Positions 50,822 through 59,276 of a stretch of 64,000 nt of DNA are shown in pieces. Made by a program: the position numbers and the translations under genes. The DNA comes from SYFT01 sp964471115 (lineage in GTDB: Bacteria; Acidobacteriota; Vicinamibacteria; Vicinamibacterales; SCN-69-37), in the NCBI GenBank assembly GCA_964471115.1, contig CAYYFE010000004.1, positions 62,001-126,000 on the forward strand, written 5' to 3'. How positions within the stretch are numbered: the first letter of the stretch is position 1; every line of letters begins with the position of its first letter. A model generated the notes under the pieces. The model was not told the origin of the DNA. It searched no databases and worked only from the letters and a program-made list of their open reading frames with translations.

Positions 50822-52693
50822 GTGTCCGTGCCTTCGCGGGACGTCCGGTCCCTCGCGCCTCTGACCCTGGCTGCGCTGGGTGTCGTCTACGGCGACATCG
50901 GTACCAGTCCGCTCTACGCCATCCGCGAATGTTTCGTCGGCGCCCACGCCGTGGAGCCCACCCCGGCCAATGTGCTGGGTGTGTTGTCACTGATCATCTA
51001 CTCGCTCATCTTCGTGGTGTCGGTGAAGTACGTCGCGATCGTGCTGCGCGCCGACAACCGCGGCGAAGGCGGCATCCTCGCGCTCACGGCCCTGCTGCCC
51101 CAGGCGCGAGGGCAGGGGCGCAGCGTCCTCGTCCTGCTGGGCATCGTCGGCGCCGCACTGCTGTATGGCGACGGCATGATCACGCCCGCGATCACCGTGC
51201 TGGGCGCAATCGAGGGACTCACGGTGGTGACTCCGCTGTTCGAGCCCTACGTGGTCCCGATCTCGGTCGGCATCCTCATCGCCGTCTTTTCGATTCAACG
51301 GCACGGCACCCATCGCGTCGGACGGTTGTTCGGGCCGGTGATGGTGGCCTGGTTCGTGACGATGGCCATCCTTGGCGTCTGGTGGATGGCACAACAGCCG
51401 ATTGTGCTCCGGGCGTTTGATCCGCGACATGCGGTGACCTTCTTCACCACACACGGCAGCCACGGCGTCGCCGTGCTGGGCGCCGTGTTCCTCGTGGTGA
51501 CCGGCGCGGAAGCGTTGTACGCCGACATGGGGCACTTCGGCGCGCGTCCGATCCGCCTGGCCTGGTTCGGCCTGGTGATGCCGGCCCTGCTCCTCAACTA
51601 CTTCGGGCAGGGCGCGCTCCTGCTGCTGGATCCGGCGGCGGCCGCGCAGCCGTTCTTCCGGATGGCGCCCGCCTGGGCCCTGCTGCCGCTGGTGGCGCTG
51701 GCCACGGCGGCGGCGGTCATCGCGTCGCAGGCGTTGATCTCCGGCGCTTTTTCACTCACCCGCCAGGCCGTGCAGCTCGGCTATGCGCCGCGTCTGGCGA
51801 TCACGCATACCTCACCGGATGAAATGGGCCAGGTCTACGTGGCCGGCGTCAACTGGGGCCTGATGATCTGCACGATCGCCATCGTGATCGGTTTTGGATC
51901 CTCCAGCGCGCTGGCGGCCGCCTATGGCATCGCCGTCACGATGACGATGGTCATCACGGCGCTGCTGCTGCACGCCGTGATGATCTCGAAATGGCGGTGG
52001 CCGCGGGGGGTGGCCTATCTGGTGACGGCGGCGTTCCTGGCCGTGGACGTCGCCTTCCTCGGCGCCAACGCGCTGAAGATCCTCCAGGGCGGCTGGTTGC
52101 CCCTCGTGATCGCGCTCGTGTTGTTCACATTGATGACGACGTGGAAGACCGGCCGGAGCCTGGTCGCCGGCCGGATCGCGGAACGTGTGCTGCCGCTCGA
52201 GGACTTCCTCGCGCGGATCGCCGCGGAGCCCCCGGCGCGCGTGGCCGGCACCGCCGTCTTCATGACGGCCCAGACGGGCGGCACGCCGCAGGCGCTGGCG
52301 CACAACCTGCAGCACAACAAGGTGCTGCACGACCAGGTCATCATGCTGAGTGTCCGCACCCGGCCCGTGCCCCATGTCGATGAGACGGAGCGCATGACGG
52401 TGGCGCCGCTCGGTCACGGTCTCTGGGATCTCACGTTGTATTACGGCTTCGTGGAGGATCCCGACGTGCCGGCCGCACTCGCGCAGGCGCGGGCCGGCGG
52501 TCTGCCGGTCGATCTCGATGACGTGACGTATTTCCTCGGCCGCGAGACCCTGATCGTCACGCATCGGCCCGGGATGGCGCGGTGGCGCGAGCGCCTGTTC
52601 GCGGCGTTGTCAAAGAATGCCGTTCGCGCCGTGACCTTCTTCCGCCTCCCGCCGGAACGCGTGGTGGAACTGGGCATCCAGGTCGAGCTGTAG
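50822..52693 (+). CDS. kup: Kup-type K+ uptake transporter
   Basis: This 623-residue protein starts at GTG, four bases after GGAGG; an in-frame GTG two codons later is possible. LGVVYGDIGTSPLYAIRECF is the diagnostic Kup signature in helix 1. Further conserved are NRGEGGILALTALL and ALYADMGHFGARPIRLAW. Twelve hydrophobic helices (to ~450) precede a C-terminal cytoplasmic domain containing TAVFMTAQTGGTPQAL and FFLGRET-like YFLGRETLI. It imports K+, probably by H+ symport, and is controlled by the upstream c-di-AMP riboswitch. Confidence 0.96.
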   Translation: MSVPSRDVRSLAPLTLAALGVVYGDIGTSPLYAIRECFVGAHAVEPTPANVLGVLSLIIYSLIFVVSVKYVAIVLRADNRGEGGILALTALLPQARGQGRSVLVLLGIVGAALLYGDGMITPAITVLGAIEGLTVVTPLFEPYVVPISVGILIAVFSIQRHGTHRVGRLFGPVMVAWFVTMAILGVWWMAQQPIVLRAFDPRHAVTFFTTHGSHGVAVLGAVFLVVTGAEALYADMGHFGARPIRLAWFGLVMPALLLNYFGQGALLLLDPAAAAQPFFRMAPAWALLPLVALATAAAVIASQALISGAFSLTRQAVQLGYAPRLAITHTSPDEMGQVYVAGVNWGLMICTIAIVIGFGSSSALAAAYGIAVTMTMVITALLLHAVMISKWRWPRGVAYLVTAAFLAVDVAFLGANALKILQGGWLPLVIALVLFTLMTTWKTGRSLVAGRIAERVLPLEDFLARIAAEPPARVAGTAVFMTAQTGGTPQALAHNLQHNKVLHDQVIMLSVRTRPVPHVDETERMTVAPLGHGLWDLTLYYGFVEDPDVPAALAQARAGGLPVDLDDVTYFLGRETLIVTHRPGMARWRERLFAALSKNAVRAVTFFRLPPERVVELGIQVEL

Positions 52694-52705
52694 CATCATG
52701 TGGCC

Positions 52706-53548
52706 ATGCTGCGACGTCTCCTGATGACCCTGGCGCTGATGGGTGTGGCGGCCGCGCCCGCTTGGGCGCAGGCCGACATGGAAGGGGCCAAAGACCATCC
52801 CGTCGTCCCGCGGTTGGCGGGCGGGCAGTACTACATCAGCGACTATGAAGCTCGCGACTTCGGCGCGGATCAGTTTTATGTCGGCACCGATGAGGTCACC
52901 GCGGAGGGGCGGTTCACCCGCATCGAGTACTGGATCAAGGACAACGGGAAGCCATTCTCGGGCGTGGAGGTCGGCCGCAATTACCAGCGGGCCGTGGCCG
53001 ACAAGAAGGGGGAGACGCTTCACTTCGATCTGTCCAACTCCGGTGGCGCCGCGACGTTCCGGCTGACGTTGGACGGGCGCCGCATCTGGATTGGCCTTGA
53101 CGTCTCGAACGGCGGCGAAGTGTATGAGCTGACGATCGTCGAGGAAGCCGCGATGACGCAGAACGTCCAGCTGAACGCCGACGCCATGGCGGCGGCGTTG
53201 GCCAAGGACGGCCGCATCAGCGTGCAGGGGATTCTGTTCGACACCGGGCAGGCCACGATCAGGGCCGAGTCGGCCGCCCAGTTGCAGGTGATTGCCCAGG
53301 TGTTGAAGGCGGATGTCACCCTGCGGCTCGAGATCGTGGGGCACACGGACAACACCGGCACGGCCGCGGGCAATCTGACGTTGTCGCGGCAGCGCGCCGA
53401 CGCCGTCAAGACCTGGCTGGTGTCGCAGGGCGGGATCGACGCGGCGCGACTGACGACCGCGGGCCGCGGCGATACTCAGCCGGTGGCCGACAACGGCACC
53501 GAGGCGGGCCGCGCGCAGAACCGCCGCGTCGAGCTGATCCGCCGCTGA
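52706..53548 (+). CDS. OmpA-family outer-membrane/periplasmic protein
   Basis: This 280-residue protein has a signal peptide (LLMTLALMGVAAAPAWAQ). The N-terminal ~130 residues (QYYISDYEARDFGADQFYV, TRIEYWIKDN) are a beta domain of the kind found before OmpA modules. The C-terminal OmpA peptidoglycan-binding domain (~170-280) has GILFDTGQATI, EIVGHTDNTGT, LSRQRADAVKTWL and NRRVELI. ATG 52706 is preferred to a GTG two codons earlier. Its TGA overlaps the response-regulator ATG, so it probably belongs to the operon with the two-component system. Confidence 0.92.
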   Translation: MLRRLLMTLALMGVAAAPAWAQADMEGAKDHPVVPRLAGGQYYISDYEARDFGADQFYVGTDEVTAEGRFTRIEYWIKDNGKPFSGVEVGRNYQRAVADKKGETLHFDLSNSGGAATFRLTLDGRRIWIGLDVSNGGEVYELTIVEEAAMTQNVQLNADAMAAALAKDGRISVQGILFDTGQATIRAESAAQLQVIAQVLKADVTLRLEIVGHTDNTGTAAGNLTLSRQRADAVKTWLVSQGGIDAARLTTAGRGDTQPVADNGTEAGRAQNRRVELIRR

Positions 53549-54237
53549 TGCAGGTCCTCGTCGTTGAAGATGATGCGAAGACGGCACAGTGGCTGCGCCT
53601 GTACCTCGAGCGGGAGGGACTGGCGGTCACCACGCTGGGGGACGGACGCGAGGCGCTGGCGGCCATCGACCGCGAGGCGCCGGACCTGGTCCTGCTCGAC
53701 GTGATGCTGCCGGGCCTTGGTGGTCTCGACCTCTGTCACGCCATTCGCGCCTCGTCGACCGTGCCCGTCATTCTGATCACGGCGCGGACGGCCGAAGAGG
53801 ATCGCCTTCGCGGGTTTGATGCCGGCGCCGACGACTACATCACCAAACCGTTCAGTCCGCGTGAGGTGGTGGCCCGGGTGCGCGCCGTCCTGCGCCGCGC
53901 CCGCGGCCGCGCGTCTGCCGAGGGCGCACCGGTGATCGTCGGCGGCCTGACGCTGCGGCCCACGGAGTTGGTGATGGAGGCCGGGGGCGAAGGGGTCAGG
54001 CTCACACCCGTGGAAACGCGCCTGCTGGCCACGTTGATGTCCGCGCCGGAGCGCAGCTGGACCCGCGCGCAGCTGGTCGCGCGCGTCCTCGGCGACGGGT
54101 ACGAGGGGCACGAGCGGACCATCGACGTCCACGTCAAGAACCTGCGGCGCAAACTGGAGCAGCTGCCCGTGGATGCGCGCGCGCCCCGGCTCGAAACGAC
54201 ACACGGCGTGGGATACCGGGTGACATGCGAAGTGTAA
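53548..54237 (+). CDS. OmpR/PhoB-type response regulator
   Basis: This 229-residue protein has a receiver domain (~1-115) with acidic VVEDD, phosphoacceptor Asp51 in LVLLDVMLPG, Thr78 in LITAR and Lys100 in DYITKPF, plus a C-terminal winged helix (LTPVETRLLATLMSAP, then ERTIDVHVKNLRRKLE and THGVGYRV). It regulates transcription on phosphorylation by the adjoining kinase, whose gene overlaps by 13 bp. Its targets are unknown, but the genetic link with an OmpA protein and a serine hydrolase suggests envelope functions. Confidence 0.96.
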   Translation: MQVLVVEDDAKTAQWLRLYLEREGLAVTTLGDGREALAAIDREAPDLVLLDVMLPGLGGLDLCHAIRASSTVPVILITARTAEEDRLRGFDAGADDYITKPFSPREVVARVRAVLRRARGRASAEGAPVIVGGLTLRPTELVMEAGGEGVRLTPVETRLLATLMSAPERSWTRAQLVARVLGDGYEGHERTIDVHVKNLRRKLEQLPVDARAPRLETTHGVGYRVTCEV

Positions 54238-55388
54238 CGACGCGCCTGTTTGCCGGGATGATCCTGGTCTCGCTCATCGCGCTGGCGCTCGGCGCGTGGT
54301 GGGTGCGTCGCACCGTTGAGGGCCAGCTGGGCCGCACGTTGATCGTCGAACAGACGGTGCAGCGCATCAACGGGGAGCAGGTCGTACGGGAGACCCGCCG
54401 CGAACACCCCGGCGGCCCGGTCGTCGACGAAGCGCTGCGCGGACCGGCGATCGACGTCGCGCAGCTGAACCGGCGCCTGCTCATTGCGCTGTCGGTGGTC
54501 GTCTTCGGCGCGGCGGTGGTCACCGCTCTGATCGCGCGGCGTGTGCTGGGGCCCGTGCGCGCCTTGCGGCACGCCGTGGACCAGATGGCCGCGGGCGGGT
54601 CGGCGCGGGTGGACATCCGGGGCGACGATGAGCTGGCCGCGCTGGGCCGGCGGTTCAACGAAATGGCTGACGCCGTGGCCCGGCAGGATCAGCTCAAACG
54701 CGATCTGACCAACGACATCGCGCACGAACTGCGGACGCCGCTGACCGATCTGCGGTGCCATCTGGAGGCGCTGCAGGATGGCGTGGCGGATGTGACCCCC
54801 GACACGCTGGGCCAGCTGCACGCGGAAGTCGCGCACCTGCAGCGGCTGGTCGACGATCTGGGCGAGCTGGCCCGGGCCGAGGCGCGCCAGTTGCCGCTGG
54901 CGCCCGAGCGCGTGGACGTCGGCGCCACGCTCGACGGACTGGCGCGCCAGGCGGCGGCCAGAGCCGCGGCGCTGGCCGTGACGGTCCAGGTCGACGCCGC
55001 GCCCGGCGTCATCGCGTGGGTCGACCCCGGCCGGCTCAAGCAGATCGTCGGCAACCTGATGGACAACGCGCTTGTCCACACGCCGCCCGGAGGCGTGGTC
55101 CGCGTGACGGCTGGGATGGACGGTGCGGCCACGTTCATCGCCGTGGCGGACAGCGGTCCCGGCATTCCCGCCGAGCATCTGCCGCATGTGTTCGAACGGT
55201 TTTATCGCGCCGATCCCTCGCGCAGCCGTACCACCGGCGGCGTGGGGCTTGGACTCGCCATTGCGCGTCAGCTGGCCGAGGCCAGCGGCGGCCGGATCGA
55301 TGCCGCGTGTCCCGCCGAGGGCGGCACCGTCTTCCGTCTGACGTTGCCGACCTCAGCTTCACAGCTTCTTCATAAACCCGTCGTCTGA
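54225..55388 (+). CDS. Sensor histidine kinase
   Basis: This 387-residue kinase has two helices (~10-28 and ~85-105) flanking a short ~55-residue periplasmic sensor. HAMP follows (RRVLGPVRALRHAVDQM), then the dimerisation/phosphoacceptor domain with His167 in NDIAHELRTPLTDL, and a GHKL ATPase with N box LMDNALVHTPPGG, G1 DSGPGIP, F box FERFYRAD and G2 GGVGLGLAIARQLAE. It phosphorylates the response regulator encoded just upstream. The small sensor domain gives no clue to its signal. Confidence 0.96.
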   Translation: MRSVTTRLFAGMILVSLIALALGAWWVRRTVEGQLGRTLIVEQTVQRINGEQVVRETRREHPGGPVVDEALRGPAIDVAQLNRRLLIALSVVVFGAAVVTALIARRVLGPVRALRHAVDQMAAGGSARVDIRGDDELAALGRRFNEMADAVARQDQLKRDLTNDIAHELRTPLTDLRCHLEALQDGVADVTPDTLGQLHAEVAHLQRLVDDLGELARAEARQLPLAPERVDVGATLDGLARQAAARAAALAVTVQVDAAPGVIAWVDPGRLKQIVGNLMDNALVHTPPGGVVRVTAGMDGAATFIAVADSGPGIPAEHLPHVFERFYRADPSRSRTTGGVGLGLAIARQLAEASGGRIDAACPAEGGTVFRLTLPTSASQLLHKPVV

Positions 55389-55431
55389 TCGTTCGGTCGC
55401 CCCGGACCTGCGGGCCGGGGAAGGAGGCTGC

Positions 55432-57189
55432 GTGAAATCTGTGATTGCCGCGATGCTGCTGACCGCGTTGGCCGGTCAGGCGCCCATCCAGTCGTCGCTG
55501 CGGCCCGGGGAAGTCGTGCAGGGGGAGGCCGCCGCCCGGGTTGACCGGTATCTGTCGCGGCTGGTGCCGCACGGGTTCTCCGGGGCGGTGCTCATCGCGA
55601 CCGCGGGACCGGATGGGCGATGGACCTCGGGCGGCCAGGTCGTGCTCAAGAAGGCGTACGGCCTGGCCAACCGCACGACCGGACTGCCGTACACGGTGGA
55701 CATGGTGTCGTGCATCGGGTCGGTGACGAAACAGTTCACCGGCGCGGCCATCGTGAAGCTCGAGATGCAGGGCCGTCTCAAGACCAGCGACCCCATCGCG
55801 AAGTACCTGCCCGGTGTGCCGCCCGACAAACAGGGCATCACGATTCATCACCTGTTGACCCACACGGCGGGATTTGCCGGCGATCAGGGCGGCAGCGACG
55901 AGGAGCCCATCGAACGCGACGCGCTGATCGCGCGTGTGCTGGCCCAGCCGCTCGCGGCGAAGCCCGGCGAGCGATTCGAGTACTCGAACGAGGGGTACTC
56001 CCTGGCCGGCGCCATCGTGGAACGTGTGTCGGGCCAGAGCTACGAAGCGTTCCTGCGTGAGCATCTGTTCCTGCCGGCCGACATGAATGAGACCGGCTAT
56101 CAGTTGCCGAACTGGCCCCTTGAGAAGCTGCCGCTTGGGTACGGTCCGCAGGGCGGCGAGTGGGGCCGCGTGTTCAAGAACGGGTGGTTACCCGACGGTC
56201 CCGGCTGGTGGCTGCGCGCCAACGGCGGCATTCACTCCAGTCTGGACGACCTGTATCGCTGGCATCTCGCGCTCGAGTCGACAAAGGTCCTGTCGGCCGA
56301 GGCGCTCAAGCAGTACCTGACCGGCCACGCCCCGTCGATGGGCGGTGAAATGTACGCCTACGGCTGGGGCGTGCAGAAGACCAGGCGCGGCACCACCGCC
56401 ATCACCCACAACGGCGGCAACGGGTTCTTCTTCACGGACTTCCGGCGCTACGTCGACGACAAGGTGGTGATCATCGCGATGTCCAACCAGCCGGTGATCC
56501 CGGTGACGCAGTTGGCGCCGCGGCAGCTCGAGGCGCTGTACTTCGGCGACGCGCCGGTGGTGGAGCCGCCCGTCCCTGCGGCGGTGCCCTCGTCCCGTCT
56601 CGATGGACTGGCAGGCACCTACACCCTTCCGACCGGCACGCTCACGATTCGTCGCGCGGACGATCGCCTGGTCGCTGAGGCGGCCGATCCCCTGTTGTTC
56701 GGCGGGATCACCAATCTCACGCCGGCGGGCGGGCGCTTCGCGGCGCTCGAGCAGCGCACGGCCGCCATCCTCAACGCGGGTGCACAGGGCGACTTCGAGC
56801 CGATGATCCAGGCATTTGTCTTCGAGGAGTCCGGCCGGGCCGCGCAGGTGCGGACCAACCAGACGCGCTACTGGCGGGAGTGGCGCGAGCGCTACGGCGA
56901 ATTCGAACGCGTCGAGTTGCTGGGGACGGCGCCGTCGCAGGGCGATCCTGGTGTGGTGGTGCGTCTGAAGTTCGCCCGCGGTGGACCGGTGCTGCAGTAC
57001 GTCTGGGGCCCGCGGCGTCTGGCCGGCTGGCGGGAAGTGCCGGTGGAACCCGTGACACTGATTCCGGAATCCGCCACGCGGTGGGTCTACTACAACTACC
57101 GTCTCCCGCAACTCGTCACGTTGTCTTTTGGTGACGATGGGACGGTGACGGTCACGGGGCCGTCGGGCACCGTGACCGGCCGCCGGTAA
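55432..57189 (+). CDS. Secreted serine hydrolase (class C beta-lactamase family) with C-terminal domain
   Basis: This 585-residue protein starts at GTG with GGAGG upstream. The signal peptide ends near LAGQAPIQ. Catalytic motifs are CIGSVTKQFTGA (SxxK), FEYSNEGYSLAG (YxN) and ITHNGGNGFF (HxG). After the ~350-residue hydrolase domain, two small beta domains (~385-470, RLDGLAGTYTLPTGT; ~480-585) follow, as in several peptidase-like family members. It probably cleaves peptides or esters in the periplasm. It lies 43 bp after the kinase gene and may be part of its transcript. Confidence 0.9.
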   Translation: MKSVIAAMLLTALAGQAPIQSSLRPGEVVQGEAAARVDRYLSRLVPHGFSGAVLIATAGPDGRWTSGGQVVLKKAYGLANRTTGLPYTVDMVSCIGSVTKQFTGAAIVKLEMQGRLKTSDPIAKYLPGVPPDKQGITIHHLLTHTAGFAGDQGGSDEEPIERDALIARVLAQPLAAKPGERFEYSNEGYSLAGAIVERVSGQSYEAFLREHLFLPADMNETGYQLPNWPLEKLPLGYGPQGGEWGRVFKNGWLPDGPGWWLRANGGIHSSLDDLYRWHLALESTKVLSAEALKQYLTGHAPSMGGEMYAYGWGVQKTRRGTTAITHNGGNGFFFTDFRRYVDDKVVIIAMSNQPVIPVTQLAPRQLEALYFGDAPVVEPPVPAAVPSSRLDGLAGTYTLPTGTLTIRRADDRLVAEAADPLLFGGITNLTPAGGRFAALEQRTAAILNAGAQGDFEPMIQAFVFEESGRAAQVRTNQTRYWREWRERYGEFERVELLGTAPSQGDPGVVVRLKFARGGPVLQYVWGPRRLAGWREVPVEPVTLIPESATRWVYYNYRLPQLVTLSFGDDGTVTVTGPSGTVTGRR

Positions 57190-57191
57190 CG

Positions 57192-59192
57192 TCAGCGCAG
57201 GATGCGAATGGCCTGCAGCGTCCGATGTTCTTCGCCGCCGCGGGTGGCGGTGAGTTCGATCAGGTAGTCCGCGGCGGCAAAGGGCGACAGCAGCAGATCC
57301 AGACGCACCTGCACGCCTTCGTCGGCCTGCGTGGCCGTCACCGGCGGTTCGTAGGACAACGGCTGTCCGCTGGCCTGCAGCAGTCTCGCCTTCAGCGTGT
57401 AGTCGCCCGTGAGCCCCGGCAGCATCCACTCGGCGCGCAGGCGTTCGTTGCGCCAGAACTGCGGATCGGCCACCGCGCGCAGGGGCGCGGCCGGCGGCGG
57501 GGCCGCGCGGTACAGCAGCGGCTCTCCGAAGAGCGCGTCGCCGGGATCCAGGCGCGCGTGATCCTCGATGGCGCGCGCCGCGTGTGACGCTTTCGCGCGC
57601 ACGCGCCAGGGGCCGCGGTGCCCGCCGCCGACCAGCAGACGGACCTCCGCGCCACGGGCGCCCGGCGCGAGCACCGCCGTGCCGGTGAACTCCGCGCCCT
57701 GCGCGTCGGTGGCCGTCACGGCGATGTCTCCGCCGTCGCGCCATTCGGCCGCCGCCGCGGCCGGGATTTCGACAGCCACGGCCAGGGTCGGCCCCTGCAG
57801 CGCGCCGTGAACGTGCAGCACGGCGTCGGGCCGGACGCGCGCCAGCACGTTCATCGCTTCTTCCACGGGCGTCGGGCCGGGCGGCCGCGGCGGCGCCGCC
57901 GCAGCGGCGCGCATGGCGGCCACGTCTTCCGCGGTGGGCGCCTGATATTCGTAGCGCGCGCGCACCGTCTGCCCCGACGACTTGAGTTTCACGCGCAGCT
58001 TGCGCAGGCGGCCGTCCCACTTCGTGTTCGATGTGTAGTACCCGAGCACGTAGTACGCCGGCATGTCGTTCTTGACGCGCGTGAAGCCCTCCTTGATCCC
58101 GTTGGAGTTGACCACGGCGATGCCGCCGGTCTCTTCCGCGAGCTGACGCAGGTACCCGTTGTTCCAGTTGATGTTCATCGTCAATCCCGAGGGATTGATG
58201 GTGCTGACGGCGACGTTCATCCGGCGCGCGAGCCGGATGAGATCCTCGAAACGGGTGTAGTGCGGCTCGGGGATCGACGACGCCAGCATCTGACAGGCGC
58301 CCGCGCTGCTGTAGTCGGGCGTGAAGATGCCGCTCGACAGGCCGCCGGCGCCGGGCAGCGACCGGGGCGTCACGGGCGGTGTGGGCCGGGTGCCTCCCGT
58401 CGCCGGCGGCATGCCGCCGCCGCGCGACATCTGGATGCCGGGCATGCGTTCGGTCACAAACAGCAGGCTCTTCCGCTCGTCGCGGATCGTGCCCAGGATC
58501 GTGATCAACCCTTCGAGGTCGCGATAGGTGTTGTCGATGCGCCAGCGCTCGACCAGGTTGCGGCCGCCCATGCCGAAGCACTTGAGGATGTGTTGTTCGA
58601 CCGGGTCCATGCTGAAGACGTCGCTGTGATCGGTGATGCGCAGGAACTGCGCCACCTGTGCCTGCATGGACGGCGTGAACCGGCCGAGGATGAGGTCACT
58701 GGCCTCGTGCTGGGGCAGCAGGATGCCGAACAGGTCGCGCGGCCCGATCTCGCGCGACAACATGTCGATCAGCGGCTGGCGGACATGGTGGGCATTCGAC
58801 CACGAGATGCGATCCAGGTAGACGACCACCACGCGATACCGCGGGTCGGCCGCCAGCCGGAACGATTCCCGCTGATCGCGCGGTTCCGGCGGGTCGGCGC
58901 CGGGCGCCCACCGTTCGTATTCGATGAACTCCGCGGAATCAATCGACTGACGGACGCCGTCTTCGGTGAGCTCGAAGTCGGCCGCGGTGAGCCCGCGGAT
59001 GATCGATCCGTCCTTGGCCGTGGGGTACGCATCCACGCGCACGAAATGCGCGTCTCCGCGGAACACCGGCAACTGGCGCTCGGGCAGCTGCTGCGAGATG
59101 ACCTGCGAACGGAGGGCGGGCGCGCACACCAGCCACGCGGCGGCAAGTGTGACCGCAAGAACGCCTGACGGCAGCGCGCGCGTTCGAACCAT
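57192..59192 (-). CDS. VWFA-related protein (acidobacterial VWFA-related domain), minus-strand member
   Basis: This 666-residue protein starts at ATG 59192 with a signal peptide (GVLAVTLAAAWLVCAPALRS). The family-typical opening is PVFRGDAHFVRVDAYPTAKDGSIIRGLTAADFELTEDGVRQ. A von Willebrand A-like domain follows, ~110-400 (YRVVVVYLDRISWSNAHHVRQ, with a GRNLVERW segment and a Pro/Gly-rich insertion ~290-320). The C-terminal half is beta-rich. Function is unknown; the family is strongly expanded in Acidobacteriota. It is divergent from a second member, which suggests duplication, although sequence similarity is modest. Confidence 0.88.
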   Translation of the reverse strand: MVRTRALPSGVLAVTLAAAWLVCAPALRSQVISQQLPERQLPVFRGDAHFVRVDAYPTAKDGSIIRGLTAADFELTEDGVRQSIDSAEFIEYERWAPGADPPEPRDQRESFRLAADPRYRVVVVYLDRISWSNAHHVRQPLIDMLSREIGPRDLFGILLPQHEASDLILGRFTPSMQAQVAQFLRITDHSDVFSMDPVEQHILKCFGMGGRNLVERWRIDNTYRDLEGLITILGTIRDERKSLLFVTERMPGIQMSRGGGMPPATGGTRPTPPVTPRSLPGAGGLSSGIFTPDYSSAGACQMLASSIPEPHYTRFEDLIRLARRMNVAVSTINPSGLTMNINWNNGYLRQLAEETGGIAVVNSNGIKEGFTRVKNDMPAYYVLGYYTSNTKWDGRLRKLRVKLKSSGQTVRARYEYQAPTAEDVAAMRAAAAAPPRPPGPTPVEEAMNVLARVRPDAVLHVHGALQGPTLAVAVEIPAAAAAEWRDGGDIAVTATDAQGAEFTGTAVLAPGARGAEVRLLVGGGHRGPWRVRAKASHAARAIEDHARLDPGDALFGEPLLYRAAPPPAAPLRAVADPQFWRNERLRAEWMLPGLTGDYTLKARLLQASGQPLSYEPPVTATQADEGVQVRLDLLLSPFAAADYLIELTATRGGEEHRTLQAIRILR

Positions 59193-59276
59193 GGCGGAAC
59201 CCGTACAGCAGTGGCTGGCTCCGCACATCGTAACGCGTGGTATCGTGCTCGCGCCAGCCTGTCGCAGTACGACTCC

